A DNA stretch of 64,000 bases from Halorientalis regularis (GTDB lineage Archaea > Halobacteriota > Halobacteria > Halobacteriales > Haloarculaceae): positions 248,001-312,000 of the forward strand of contig NZ_JALJCL010000002.1 of NCBI RefSeq assembly GCF_023698535.1, in the 5' to 3' direction. The notes below the pieces were generated by a model, which did no database searches, was not told the DNA's origin, and worked only from the letters and a program-made list of their open reading frames with translations. The position numbers were made by a program, and so were the translations under genes. Below are positions 29,104 to 37,890 of the stretch, one piece after another; within the stretch, counting starts at the first letter, position 1, and every line of letters begins with the position of its first letter.

Positions 29104-29639
29104 GCCGTATCTACGTCGACGCGACCGTGTTGACCGCCCTGGGAGCGGTCGGCGAACTCGACCTGCTCGGTGCCTTCGACGGCACTATCGCCGTCCCGGA
29201 CGCCGTTCGGGCGGAAGTGACGACAGAGCCGGCTCGCACGAACCTCGACCGGTTCGTCGACGACAACGATATCGTGACCGGCCCGGTCGAAACCGACTGG
29301 TCCGACGACGCCATACGCGTACTGGACGCCGCCGAGACGACGAGCGACGTGCGCGTGGTCGAAGGCATCCTCGACGCGACGGACGGAGCAGAAACGGCGA
29401 GCGGAGACGGAGCTGCGGCTCCGACCGTCGGCCTGCTCTCCGACGACCGGCTGCTTCGGACCGTCGCTGAAGGATTCGGCGCGACCGTGACCGGGACGTT
29501 CGGCGTCGTCGTCCGGGCGGCAGTCTCGGACAAGTACTTCTCCCAGTCACAGGCCAAACGCGTCGTCCGCCGGATCGACAGCCACGGCCTCCACCTGACC
29601 GGCGAGTTGCGCGAACAGGCCGTCGGAGAAGCGGAGTAA
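29100..29639 (+). CDS. PIN-domain toxin, DUF3368-like
   Basis: 179 residues from the GTG at 29100, which overlaps the antitoxin stop by 4 bp. Features: first acidic residue in YVDATVLTALGAVGELDLL (D5 by this start), VPDAVRAEV with a glutamate, and the second acidic pair in VGLLSDDRLLRTVA. An Ala/Gly/Asp/Glu-rich insert (about 85-107) precedes the third motif. The C-terminus (SQSQAKRVVRRIDSHGLHL) is like DUF3368. It is a likely ribonuclease; activity not shown. The start is GTG rather than the internal codons because of the coupling. Confidence 0.85.
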   Translation: MSRIYVDATVLTALGAVGELDLLGAFDGTIAVPDAVRAEVTTEPARTNLDRFVDDNDIVTGPVETDWSDDAIRVLDAAETTSDVRVVEGILDATDGAETASGDGAAAPTVGLLSDDRLLRTVAEGFGATVTGTFGVVVRAAVSDKYFSQSQAKRVVRRIDSHGLHLTGELREQAVGEAE

Positions 29640-29930
29640 GCCGCGTCGCTCACGGCGACAGGCGCTGGCGATCTGACGAGAGTCGCGTCGTTCACGGCTT
29701 CGCCGTTCGCGTCTCCGAGGTGCTCCCGTCGGTCGCACCTCGCACCCTCGTCTCGTTGGCCCCCAACGTCTTCGTCAGGGACTGAGTCGCTACCGGTCTG
29801 ACGAGACTCGTTGCACTCGTCTCGTGGGCTCCCAACGTCGTCGCCCTACGGGCTCAGACGTTGGCGATCCCGCGGGAACACGGTCACAGCAGAGCTGTTC
29901 CCTGCTCCCGCTCGACAGGGTCACCGTCGC
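29640..29930. repeat. intergenic region of imperfect repeats and a symmetric hairpin
   Basis: No gene is seen in these 290 bp between convergent genes. acggcgacaggcgctg at 29652-29667 recurs at 29933-29948 inside the end of aspS. ctcgtctcgt-gg-cccaacgtc-type segments occur near 29750-29775 and 29815-29840. A 33-nt symmetric hairpin occupies 29832-29864: an 8-bp outer stem (ccaacgtc/gacgttgg), 3x3 internal loop, 4-bp inner stem and 3-nt loop. It could serve as a terminator for both genes. Confidence 0.6.
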
Positions 29931-31235
29931 CTACGGCGACAGGCGCTGCCTGTCTCGCGGGAAGAGGACGGCCTCCCGGATGTTGCCCAGTCCGAGCATC
30001 GTCATGATGAGGCGCTCGCCGCCGAGCCCCCAGCCGGCGTGGGGCGGCATGCCGTACTTGAACATCTTGGTGTAGTACTCGAAGGCCTCGGGGTCGAGTC
30101 CCTGCTGTTCGAAGCCGTCGACCAGCTTGTCGTAGCGGTGTTCACGCTGGCCACCACTGACCAGCTCCATCGACGGGTGCATCATGTCGAAGCCCGTGGA
30201 AACCTCCGCGTCGTCGTCGTGATCCTTGATGTAGAACGGCTTGATCTCGCTGGGCCAGTCGGTGATGAAGTAGTGTTCGCCCACCTCGTCGCCGAGGACG
30301 TGTTCGGCCTCCGTCGAGAGGTCGTCGCCCCACACGAGCACCTCGTCGAGTTCGCCCGTCGCGTTGATCTTCTCGAGGGCCTCCTCGTAGGTGAGCCGCG
30401 GGAAGTCACCGTCGGGGACCTCGAACTCCTCGGTCATGTCCAGCGCTTCGAGCTGGTCCTGACAGTTCTCGGCGACGCCCTCGTAGGCGGCCTTCACGAT
30501 GGTCTCGCAGGCGTCCATCGCCTCACGGTGGTCGTAGAAGGCCGACTCGAAGTCGATGGAGGTCGCCTCGTTGAGGTGTCGCGGCGTGTTGTGTTCCTCC
30601 GCGCGGAAGATCGGGCCGATCTCGAAGACGCGTTCGAGGCCGGAGCCGACCATCAGCTGTTTGAACAGCTGGGGGCTCTGGTTCATGAAGGCCTCCTGCC
30701 CGAAGTACGTGATCGGGAACAGCTCGGTGCCGCCCTCGGTCCCCGTGGCGACGATCTTGGGCGTGTTGATCTCCGTACAGCCCAGGTCGCGGAACGCGTC
30801 CCGGACCGCTTCCAGGGCCGCAGCGCGGATCTCGAAGATGGCCTTGACCTCGGGCTTGCGGAGGTCTAGCGTCCGGTTGTCCAGTCGGGTCGGGAGTTCG
30901 GCGTCGACCTTCCCGGAGGGGTCAAGCGGCAGTTCGGGGTCAGCCTCGGCGATCACGTCGAGGGAGTCGGGGACGATCTCGACGCCGGTCGGCGCGCGCT
31001 CTTCGTCCTCCACGTCGCCGGTCACGGCGACGACGCTCTCGCGGTGTGCGTTCAGCCCGGTCTCGACGAGGTCGTCGTCCATCTCGTCTTTCTCGAACTT
31101 GACCTGGATCTTGCCGGTCGTGTCCCGGATGATGATGAACGCGATACCACCCAGGTCTCGGATCTCGTGGACCCAGCCGGCGACGGTGACCGTGTCGCCC
31201 GGCTCGGCGTCTGCGGTGTAGGTGCGGTCGTCCAT
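29931..31235 (-). CDS. aspS: aspartate--tRNA(Asx) ligase, non-discriminating type
   Basis: 434 residues. OB-fold anticodon-binding domain (1-110) then class II catalytic core with motif 2 ([14 protein letters not shown]) and motif 3 ([11 protein letters not shown]). H23 (WVHEI) and P82 (ERAPTGV) occupy the positions that in the Methanothermobacter enzyme (H28, P84) relax anticodon choice, predicting charging of both tRNA-Asp and tRNA-Asn. GatB is encoded 10 kb away, so mischarged Asp-tRNA-Asn could be amidated. Whether an AsnRS also exists cannot be seen here. Start ATG is standard. Confidence 0.93.
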   Translation of the reverse strand: MDDRTYTADAEPGDTVTVAGWVHEIRDLGGIAFIIIRDTTGKIQVKFEKDEMDDDLVETGLNAHRESVVAVTGDVEDEERAPTGVEIVPDSLDVIAEADPELPLDPSGKVDAELPTRLDNRTLDLRKPEVKAIFEIRAAALEAVRDAFRDLGCTEINTPKIVATGTEGGTELFPITYFGQEAFMNQSPQLFKQLMVGSGLERVFEIGPIFRAEEHNTPRHLNEATSIDFESAFYDHREAMDACETIVKAAYEGVAENCQDQLEALDMTEEFEVPDGDFPRLTYEEALEKINATGELDEVLVWGDDLSTEAEHVLGDEVGEHYFITDWPSEIKPFYIKDHDDDAEVSTGFDMMHPSMELVSGGQREHRYDKLVDGFEQQGLDPEAFEYYTKMFKYGMPPHAGWGLGGERLIMTMLGLGNIREAVLFPRDRQRLSP

Positions 31236-31357
31236 GCTGTCCGATATCGGCGGCCGGGACTTAAGCCCCCTCGTTTCCCGTCAGGCAGGGACGGGGACGG
31301 AGCGACTCGAACGCCCGGCGACGGTACACTTTTTGTCGGGTGCCCAGTCCACTCGCT

Positions 31358-31837
31358 ATGAGCGACAGAGACGATATCGTCGAACTCGACGCGCTGGATC
31401 GGCACATCATCTATCGGCTCCAGCACGACGCGCGCAACACGTCCGCGAGTACGATCGCCGACGAGATGGACGTCGCCGCCAGCACCGTCCGCAACCGGAT
31501 CAACCGGCTGGAAGAGCAAGGCGTCATCAAGGGCTACTATCTGGACGTGGACTACGAACGGGCCGGGTTCCAGCTGCATACCCTCATCGTCTGTAACGCG
31601 GAGATTCCGGATCGAGAGAAGCTTTCGAGACAGGCCCTCGAGATCGAAGGTGTGGTCGCCGTCCGGGAAGTGATGACCGGCAGCGAGAACGTCCACGTCG
31701 AGGTCGTCGGTCGGGACGGCGACGACCTCAGCCGGATCGGGCAGGAACTCGACGCGCTCGGCCTGGAGGTCGTCGACGAGGACATCATCCGTAACGAGTA
31801 CGTCCACGCGTACGAGGGGTTTTCGCCGGAGAGTTGA
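31358..31837 (+). CDS. Lrp/AsnC family transcriptional regulator
   Basis: 159 residues from MSDRDDIV. N-terminal helix-turn-helix (about 12-60, LDRHIIYRLQHDARNTSAST) and a RAM/ligand-binding beta-alpha domain (about 75-150) with VIKGYYLDVDYERAG and EVMTGSENVHVEVVG. It probably controls the amino-acid permease genes downstream, by analogy with similar clusters, though this is not proven. The TATA-like ctttttgtc lies near 31329-31336, about 25 bp before the ATG. Confidence 0.93.
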   Translation: MSDRDDIVELDALDRHIIYRLQHDARNTSASTIADEMDVAASTVRNRINRLEEQGVIKGYYLDVDYERAGFQLHTLIVCNAEIPDREKLSRQALEIEGVVAVREVMTGSENVHVEVVGRDGDDLSRIGQELDALGLEVVDEDIIRNEYVHAYEGFSPES

Positions 31838-32020
31838 CCGGATACAGCGATATCCTGTGACGCCCCCACACAATCAATAGGTTTCTATTACTTTTTCCGC
31901 AGAATAACCGGTCAGTTTATGCGGATGAAGCAAGTACTAGCGATCACCAGGCGGGAAAGCCCAGGAATCCGGGTCGCATTGCCACCCGAACAGCCACGGC
32001 CTTCTCGCTGGAGGAAAACA

Positions 32021-32470
32021 ATGATATCCAATCAAAAGCGGCCAAAAGCTGTTCTCTCGGCCGATACGCCGTCGATCGTCGTCGTCGGTGGTGACGGCGG
32101 GCGAGGGCTCGCATCGAACCTTGACGAATCCGCAACTGTTCGTTTCGTCAGCGACGACGGGACCCACGTCCGCCGGGCGGCGGACGCGGGACTGGACGCA
32201 CACTGTGTGGACGTGACCGACGCGAGCAGTCTCTATCCGGTCGTCGAGGAGTTCGAGACGGCAATCGTGACCGTCGGCCCGGACCGGAGAGCACTGTTCA
32301 CCGCGCAGTTACTGCGTGCCTGTTGCGGTATCGAGACCGTGATCGCCTGCGTCACCGAGGCGGCCTACCGCGACGCGTTCGCGGAGACGGGCATCCGATT
32401 CGTGGATCCGCCGTCGTTGCTGGCCGGAGTCGTCCGCGAGCGACTGACCGAACCCGAGTCCGGCGCCTGA
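32021..32470 (+). CDS. TrkA-N (RCK)-like nucleotide-binding protein
   Basis: 149 residues from MISNQKRPKAV, placed after a gctggaggaaa Shine-Dalgarno. The Rossmann-like glycine motif VVVGGDGGRG, then CVDVTDASSLYPVVEEF and VTVGPDRRALFTAQLLR resemble TrkA-N/RCK domains that bind NAD(H) and regulate transporters. A second start at 31919 would add 34 residues with rare codons (CTA, AGG, GTA) and no homology; a TATA-like run ahead of it leaves the choice open. It sits between the Lrp gene and the permease. Confidence 0.75.
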   Translation: MISNQKRPKAVLSADTPSIVVVGGDGGRGLASNLDESATVRFVSDDGTHVRRAADAGLDAHCVDVTDASSLYPVVEEFETAIVTVGPDRRALFTAQLLRACCGIETVIACVTEAAYRDAFAETGIRFVDPPSLLAGVVRERLTEPESGA

Positions 32471-32493
32471 CGCCACGATTTCTCTATTATACA

Positions 32494-34704
32494 ATGCCAA
32501 AAGAACTCGAACGTGACCTCGGACTGCCTGCGGTGATCGCGATCAGCGTCGGTGCGATGGTCGGGAGCGGCATCTTCATCCTGCCCGGCCTCGCGCTGAA
32601 GACGGCCGGCCCGGCGGTCATCCTGGCGTATCTGGTCGCCGGAATCCTCGTCTTGCCCGCCGCCCTGAGCAAAGCCGAGATGGCGACGGCGATGCCCGAG
32701 GCCGGCGGGACGTACATCTACATCGAGCGTGGCATGGGGCCCCTCCTCGGCACCATCGCCGGCGTCGGGACGTGGTTCTCGCTGGCGTTCAAAGGCGCGT
32801 TCGCGCTCATCGGCGGCGTCCCGTACCTGCTGTACCTGTTCGATCTCCCGATCAAACCGGTCGCGCTCGCGCTGGCGGCGCTCCTGATCGTCGTCAACCT
32901 CGTCGGCGCGAAACAGACCGGCCGGCTCCAGATCGGCATCGTCGTCGTGATGCTCCTGGCGATGGTGTGGTTCGTCGTCTCCGGCCTGCCGAGTACGACC
33001 GGGAGGTACTACGGCGGATTCTTCGAGAAAGGGACCGGCGGGTTGCTCGCCGCGACCGGACTGGTGTTCGTCTCCTACGCCGGGGTGACCAAGGTGGCGA
33101 GTATCGCCGAGGAGATCGAGGACCCCGACCGGAACATCCCGCTGGGAATCCTCGTCTCGCTCGGGTTCACGACGCTGTTGTACGTCCTCATCGTCGTCGT
33201 CATGGTCGGCGTGACGCCGCCGAACGTGCTGAGCGATTCGGCGGTGCCGATGATCAACGCGGCCGAGGCGACGCTGGCGTTCCCCGGCGTGGTCGCCGTC
33301 ATCGTCGCAGCCGTCCTCGCGCTCATCAGTACCGCCAACGCTGGCATTCTCTCTTCGTCGCGATACCCCTTCGCGATGGCCCGGGACAAACTCGCACCGC
33401 CGTCGCTGACCGAGATCCACGAGTCGTGGGGGACCCCCTCGAAGGCGATCACGCTCACCGGGGTCGTCATGCTCGTGCTCATCGCGTTCGTCCCCATCGA
33501 GGAGATCGCGAAACTGGCGAGTGCCTTCCAGATCGTCGTCTTTGCCCTGGTCAACGGTGCGGTCGTGGCCTTCCGCGAGGGCGACGTGGGCGAGTACGAC
33601 CCCAGTTTCGAGTCGCCGCTGTACCCCTGGACCCAGATCGCCGGGATCGCCGGCGGCCTCGCGCTCATCGGCTTCATGGGAACGGTTCCGCTGATCGGAG
33701 CGGTCGTCATCACCGTCGGGTCGATCCTGTGGTACTTCTACTACGCCCGCGAGCGGGTAGAGCGTGAGGGAGCGGCGACGGACGTGCTCCGCCGGGCGAT
33801 CGGACAGGAGGCCATCGAACGCACGAAGTCGACCTTCGAGGAGATCGAGGGGTACGAGGTGCTGGTCGCGATCACCGAGGACACGAGCGCGGACCGCGAG
33901 CGCTCGCTGGTCCGGATCGCCGCCGACATCGCCCGGAAGAACGACGGGAGCGTCACCGTCGTCCAGTTCGACGAGGTGCCCGACCAGGCCCCACTCGGCC
34001 ACGCCTCCGAGACGATGTCGGCGTCGGACGAGGACTTCGAGCGACGCACGGCCGAACTCACCGAGGAGTTCGACGTGCCGATCCAGTACGGCGAGATCGT
34101 CAGCCACGACGCCGAGCGCGCGGTCGTCAACTTCGCCGAGGACGAGAACGCCGACTTCCTCCTGCTCGAGCGCGAGGACGACCCGCTGTACGCGTCGGTC
34201 TTCGGCACGGGCGTCGAGTGGGTCACGCGAAACGCCCCCTGTGACGTGTTGCTGATCGAAGAGCGCGACCTCGCGGACATCCACTCGATCACCGTCGTGA
34301 CGGATCGGGGCCCGTTCGACCCCCAGAAGATCGCCATCGCCAACGCCCTGGCGAGCGAGACCGGATCGCGCATCGACCTGCGCTATCCCGTGGACGGGAG
34401 CGCGACCGAGACCCAGCGCGAGACGCTCGACGAGTACCTCGCGGAACTGGAGGAACTCTGTTCGGTCCCGGTGTATCGCTCGGTCGTGGAGAGCGACGAC
34501 CCCACGCGGGACTTCGTGTCCGCGACCGACCCCACCGACGTGCTGGTCATCGGGACCGACGGCGGTCGCCTCCGAAGCAACCTGTTCGGCCGACCGGCCG
34601 ACTGGATCGTCGACAGCGTCGACTGCACGGCCGTCCAGATCCAGCCCGCCCGGTCCGAGCGGCCCGGCGTCTTCCGTCGAACGATCGAGCGCATCGTCTT
34701 CTGA
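32494..34704 (+). CDS. APC-family amino acid permease with two UspA domains
   Basis: 736 residues. N-terminal permease (about 1-435) with 12 predicted membrane spans and the APC signature GAMVGSGIFILPG, SYAGVTKVASIAEEIEDPD and SSSRYPFAMARD. C-terminal UspA-like nucleotide-binding domains follow (about 445-595 and 598-735), ending in GTDGGRLRSNLFGRPADW, a universal-stress-type ATP loop. Such fusions couple uptake to nucleotide sensing. Substrate unknown (amino acid or polyamine). Start MPKELERDLGLP lies 24 bp after the upstream gene and a TATA-like tctattat. Confidence 0.93.
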   Translation: MPKELERDLGLPAVIAISVGAMVGSGIFILPGLALKTAGPAVILAYLVAGILVLPAALSKAEMATAMPEAGGTYIYIERGMGPLLGTIAGVGTWFSLAFKGAFALIGGVPYLLYLFDLPIKPVALALAALLIVVNLVGAKQTGRLQIGIVVVMLLAMVWFVVSGLPSTTGRYYGGFFEKGTGGLLAATGLVFVSYAGVTKVASIAEEIEDPDRNIPLGILVSLGFTTLLYVLIVVVMVGVTPPNVLSDSAVPMINAAEATLAFPGVVAVIVAAVLALISTANAGILSSSRYPFAMARDKLAPPSLTEIHESWGTPSKAITLTGVVMLVLIAFVPIEEIAKLASAFQIVVFALVNGAVVAFREGDVGEYDPSFESPLYPWTQIAGIAGGLALIGFMGTVPLIGAVVITVGSILWYFYYARERVEREGAATDVLRRAIGQEAIERTKSTFEEIEGYEVLVAITEDTSADRERSLVRIAADIARKNDGSVTVVQFDEVPDQAPLGHASETMSASDEDFERRTAELTEEFDVPIQYGEIVSHDAERAVVNFAEDENADFLLLEREDDPLYASVFGTGVEWVTRNAPCDVLLIEERDLADIHSITVVTDRGPFDPQKIAIANALASETGSRIDLRYPVDGSATETQRETLDEYLAELEELCSVPVYRSVVESDDPTRDFVSATDPTDVLVIGTDGGRLRSNLFGRPADWIVDSVDCTAVQIQPARSERPGVFRRTIERIVF

Positions 34705-34813
34705 GCCGAAACGTCCGGCCATCGCCCCCGTCCGGCCGGCCCGATTGCGGCCGCCGACCCGCCGACCGCCCGGGAGTGACCGGACGCGGTTGGTCCCCGG
34801 TCGCCCGACCGTG

Positions 34814-34860
34814 TTTTAGGCGAACCGAAACCACTAAACCAGTGTTTAGGTATGCCTAAA
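34814..34860 (+). promoter_or_regulatory. palindromic TTTAGG operator, DtxR-like
   Basis: The palindrome tttaggtatgcctaaa occupies 34845-34860. Further half-sites ttttagg (34814-34820) and ctaaacc (34834-34840) precede it. The ttagg...cctaa pattern resembles DtxR/IdeR-type iron boxes, and the downstream genes encode a siderophore/heme-type importer. The regulator (SirR/Idr) is not in the window; binding is an inference from pattern and context. Confidence 0.55.
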
Positions 34861-34960
34861 ACGAGATGGCGGCCAAATCAACTGTGGCGACACCCTCGCC
34901 GATGAGACCCGAGAGACCACCGGGATCGACGGGCCACGGTCGGGGGGGTGACCGTCCCCG

Positions 34961-36187
34961 ATGACCGAAGACGAACGGGCGAGCGAGGACGGGACTCGGA
35001 GTCTCACCGAGCGGCTGACGCCGTGGCGAGCGCGCGAGACTGGCGCGAACGCCGGCCTCACGGGCCGGCTCGTCCGACGGTTCGCGTGGCTCGACGCCTC
35101 GTTGCTCGCCCTGATCTTCGGGAGTACGGCCATCGTCGTCGGCGCGGGACTCGTCCAGGTCAGTCTGGGCGCCTACGAGATGACCATCGGGCAGGCCTGG
35201 GCGGCGGTGGTCAACCCGAACGTCCTGTTCGATCCGCAGGCCTGGGACGCGTTCCTGCTGGGCGAGGCCGTCCCCGAGATGCGCACCGAGAGTCTGATCG
35301 TCTGGAACATCCGTCTCCCCCGGGTGCTGGTCGCGGTTCTGGTCGGCATGAACCTCGCAGTCTCGGGCGCGGTCTTCCAGGCGGTGACCCGGAACGAACT
35401 CGCGAGCCCGTTCATCCTCGGCGTGTCCTCGGGCGCGGGGCTGGCGATCCTGCTGACACTCGTGGCCTTCGCCGGCGTCACACTGGTCGTGCCGCTGGTC
35501 GTCACCGAGATCACGCTGGGGCTGTCCGCGCTCCTGCCCGTGATCGCCGCGGTCGGCGGGATCGCCGCCTTCCTGCTGGTCTACGCCATCGCCTGGAAGA
35601 ACGGGACCTCGCCCGTACGGCTGGTCCTCGCGGGCGTCATCGTCAGCACCGTCTTCGGCTCACTCCAGACCGCGATGTTCTTCTTCGCCGACAACATCGG
35701 CGTGGTCCAGTCGGCCATCCAGTGGACGACGGGCTCGCTGACCGGCGTCGACTGGGAACAGGTCCGGATCGCGATTCCCTGGACCGTCTTCGGGCTGGCG
35801 CTTGCGATCGCGAGCGCCAGACAGCTGAACGTCCTCCTGCTGGGCGAGAGCACGGCGAAGTCCCTGGGGATGCGCGTCGAACGGATGCGGTTTGGCCTGT
35901 CGGCCGTCGCGGTCCTGCTGGCCGCGGCGAGCATCGCCGTCGCCGGCATCGTCAGCTTCGTCGGCCTGATCGTGCCCCACGTCGTCCGCAACGTCGTCGG
36001 CAGCGACTACCGGAAGCTGCTGATCGGCTGTCTGTTCGCCGGCCCCGCGCTGCTGGTCGCCGCCGACGTGGGCGCGCGACTCGCGCTGAGCCCCGCGCAG
36101 ATCCCCGTCGGCATCGTCACCGGCCTCGTTGGCGGCCCGTACTTCCTCTACCTGATGCGCAGGCAGGAGAGCCTGGGTGAGATCTGA
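34961..36187 (+). CDS. FecCD-family ABC transporter permease
   Basis: 408 residues. About ten hydrophobic spans after a hydrophilic N-terminus (1-45). Family motifs: IRLPRVLVAVLVGMNLAVSG, RNELASPFILGVSSGAGL, and GLIVPHVVRNVVGSDYRKLL, the coupling region that meets the ATPase. It imports ferric siderophores, heme or cobalamin; the substrate cannot be told. Its start lies 100 bp after the iron-box-like palindrome. The ATPase gene follows with a TGATG overlap; no substrate-binding protein gene is nearby. Confidence 0.94.
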   Translation: MTEDERASEDGTRSLTERLTPWRARETGANAGLTGRLVRRFAWLDASLLALIFGSTAIVVGAGLVQVSLGAYEMTIGQAWAAVVNPNVLFDPQAWDAFLLGEAVPEMRTESLIVWNIRLPRVLVAVLVGMNLAVSGAVFQAVTRNELASPFILGVSSGAGLAILLTLVAFAGVTLVVPLVVTEITLGLSALLPVIAAVGGIAAFLLVYAIAWKNGTSPVRLVLAGVIVSTVFGSLQTAMFFFADNIGVVQSAIQWTTGSLTGVDWEQVRIAIPWTVFGLALAIASARQLNVLLLGESTAKSLGMRVERMRFGLSAVAVLLAAASIAVAGIVSFVGLIVPHVVRNVVGSDYRKLLIGCLFAGPALLVAADVGARLALSPAQIPVGIVTGLVGGPYFLYLMRRQESLGEI

Positions 36188-37140
36188 TGGGTGAGCGCGG
36201 CTTCGCCACGGACGGCGGCGTGGGCTCGATCCTCGGCCGGGACGACGACAGCACAGCGGACGACGATGCGGACGACAGCCCCGCGAACGCCAGCGACGGG
36301 ACCGGTGCGAGCGAGTTCAGCGGCGACGACCTCGTGATCGGCTATCCCAACACCGACGAGCCGGTGATCGACGGGGAGTCGATCCGCGTCCCGCCGGGCG
36401 AGGTGACCGCGCTGGTCGGCCCGAACGGCAGCGGCAAGAGTACCCTGCTGAAGGGGCTGGCCGACCAGTTGTCGCTTGATCGGGGCACCGTCCGGGTCGA
36501 CGGCGCGGCGGTCCACGAACTCGGGACGAAGCGGCTCGCCCGGAAACTCGGCTTGCTCTCCCAGGACAGCACCGCGCCCAACAGCATCACCGTCGAGAAA
36601 CTGGTCGCACACGGTCGCTACCCCCACCGCGGCGCGTTCGAGGCGCTGACCGACGCGGACTGGGACGCCATCGACCGCGCCATCTCGCTGGCCGGTGTCG
36701 ATCACCTCCGGGACCGCGAGGTCGGCCAGTTAAGCGGCGGCCAACAGCAGTTGGCCTGGATCGCGATGGCGCTGGCCCAGGAGACCGACGTCCTCCTGCT
36801 CGACGAACCGACGACGTTCCTCGACCTGCGCCACCAGTTGCAGGTGATGGCAATCGTCGAACGCCTCCGCGACGAGAGCGAGACGACCGTGGTGCTCGTG
36901 CTCCACGATATCGAGCAGGCGGCCCAGTACGCCGATCACGTCGTCGCGCTCGAAGACGGGTCGGTCTCCGCCCGCGGTCCGCCGGAGGCGGTCGTCACCG
37001 AAGAGTTGCTGGCCGACGTGTTCGGCGTCGACGCCGCGGTCGCGACGACCGACCACGGCCCGCAGGTGACGCCGTTACGGCCGCTCGATGACGGCGACGA
37101 CGGGGACGAAACGGGCGGGCCGGACGGAGAGCGAGGATGA
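36187..37140 (+). CDS. ABC transporter ATP-binding protein (siderophore/cobalamin type)
   Basis: 317 residues. An acidic N-terminal stretch (about 1-50) precedes the nucleotide-binding domain with Walker A LVGPNGSGKSTLLKGL, ABC signature LSGGQQQLAWIAMALAQ, Walker B VLLLDEPTTFLDL and the switch histidine in VLVLHDIEQAAQYAD, followed by a FepC/BtuD-type C-terminal part. It drives the FecCD permease encoded just before, translation coupled by TGATG. The stop directly abuts the GGGP synthase stop on the other strand. Confidence 0.95.
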   Translation: MGERGFATDGGVGSILGRDDDSTADDDADDSPANASDGTGASEFSGDDLVIGYPNTDEPVIDGESIRVPPGEVTALVGPNGSGKSTLLKGLADQLSLDRGTVRVDGAAVHELGTKRLARKLGLLSQDSTAPNSITVEKLVAHGRYPHRGAFEALTDADWDAIDRAISLAGVDHLRDREVGQLSGGQQQLAWIAMALAQETDVLLLDEPTTFLDLRHQLQVMAIVERLRDESETTVVLVLHDIEQAAQYADHVVALEDGSVSARGPPEAVVTEELLADVFGVDAAVATTDHGPQVTPLRPLDDGDDGDETGGPDGERG

Positions 37141-37845
37141 TCAGTTCGCGTCTCGCGCGCCTTCGACGGTCTCGCGGACGGCGCCGACACCCTCGTCGTG
37201 GACGAGATCGCCCACGATCACCACGTCTGCCTCCTGGGCCATCTGGTGGGCCGAGTCGTAGTCGTGGATGCCGCCGCCGTAGAACAGCGTGGCCTCGTCC
37301 AGCGCCTCGCTGGCCGCCCGGACCTTCGAGGGGTCGCCCAGCGTGCCGGAGTACTCGACGTAGACGATCTCCTGGCCGAACATCTGCTCGGCGACCTCGG
37401 CGTAGGCGGCCACGTCGTCGGCGTCCTGCTCGCAGTTGGCCCCGGTGTAGGTCGCCACGGAGGCTTCGGGGTTGAGGACGATGTACGCTTCCGTCCAGGT
37501 ACGCGACCAGTCGATGTCGTCGTCCAGTCGGACCCACTCCTTGTGCGCGCCGGTCGTCCACGTCACGTCGCCGGCGTTCAGCACGATTGGGACGAGATAG
37601 CCGTCGTGGGCGTCGCTGTGGACGACCGAAGACGGGTTGGACGGCTCGATGTACAGCGGGATGTCGTACTTCCCGCAGGCCTCGACGACCCGCTGCATCT
37701 TCTCTTCGGTCATCCCGGTAGTGCCGCCCACCTCGATGGCGTCGGTCCCGGTCGCCGCCACGTCCTCGAACGTCTCACCGTCGACCAGCGACTTGTCCGG
37801 GTCGATCTTCAAAACGTGATCCCACTCCGTCCATGGCCCGCTCAT
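37141..37845 (-). CDS. geranylgeranylglyceryl phosphate synthase
   Basis: 234 residues, TIM-barrel of the PcrB/GGGPS family. It forms the first ether bond of archaeal membrane lipids by joining sn-glycerol-1-phosphate to geranylgeranyl diphosphate. Conserved parts: [10 protein letters not shown] near the N-terminus, [36 protein letters not shown] and [10 protein letters not shown] with [10 protein letters not shown] at the end, the phosphate-binding loops. It abuts the ABC ATPase gene end to end with no gap. Confidence 0.95.
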   Translation of the reverse strand: MSGPWTEWDHVLKIDPDKSLVDGETFEDVAATGTDAIEVGGTTGMTEEKMQRVVEACGKYDIPLYIEPSNPSSVVHSDAHDGYLVPIVLNAGDVTWTTGAHKEWVRLDDDIDWSRTWTEAYIVLNPEASVATYTGANCEQDADDVAAYAEVAEQMFGQEIVYVEYSGTLGDPSKVRAASEALDEATLFYGGGIHDYDSAHQMAQEADVVIVGDLVHDEGVGAVRETVEGARDAN

Positions 37846-37890
37846 ACCGGGGCATTCCGACCGACCGTGAAAACTACTTCGGAAAAGCAG

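Noticed and set aside
31919-32020. Upstream ATG extension of the RCK-like protein
   Set aside because: The 34 codons use rare codons and match no domain; a Shine-Dalgarno precedes the later ATG. Kept only as an alternative.
32365-34722. 785-codon minus-strand frame opposite the APC permease
   Set aside because: High GC third positions create open antisense frames; the plus strand encodes a clear transporter.
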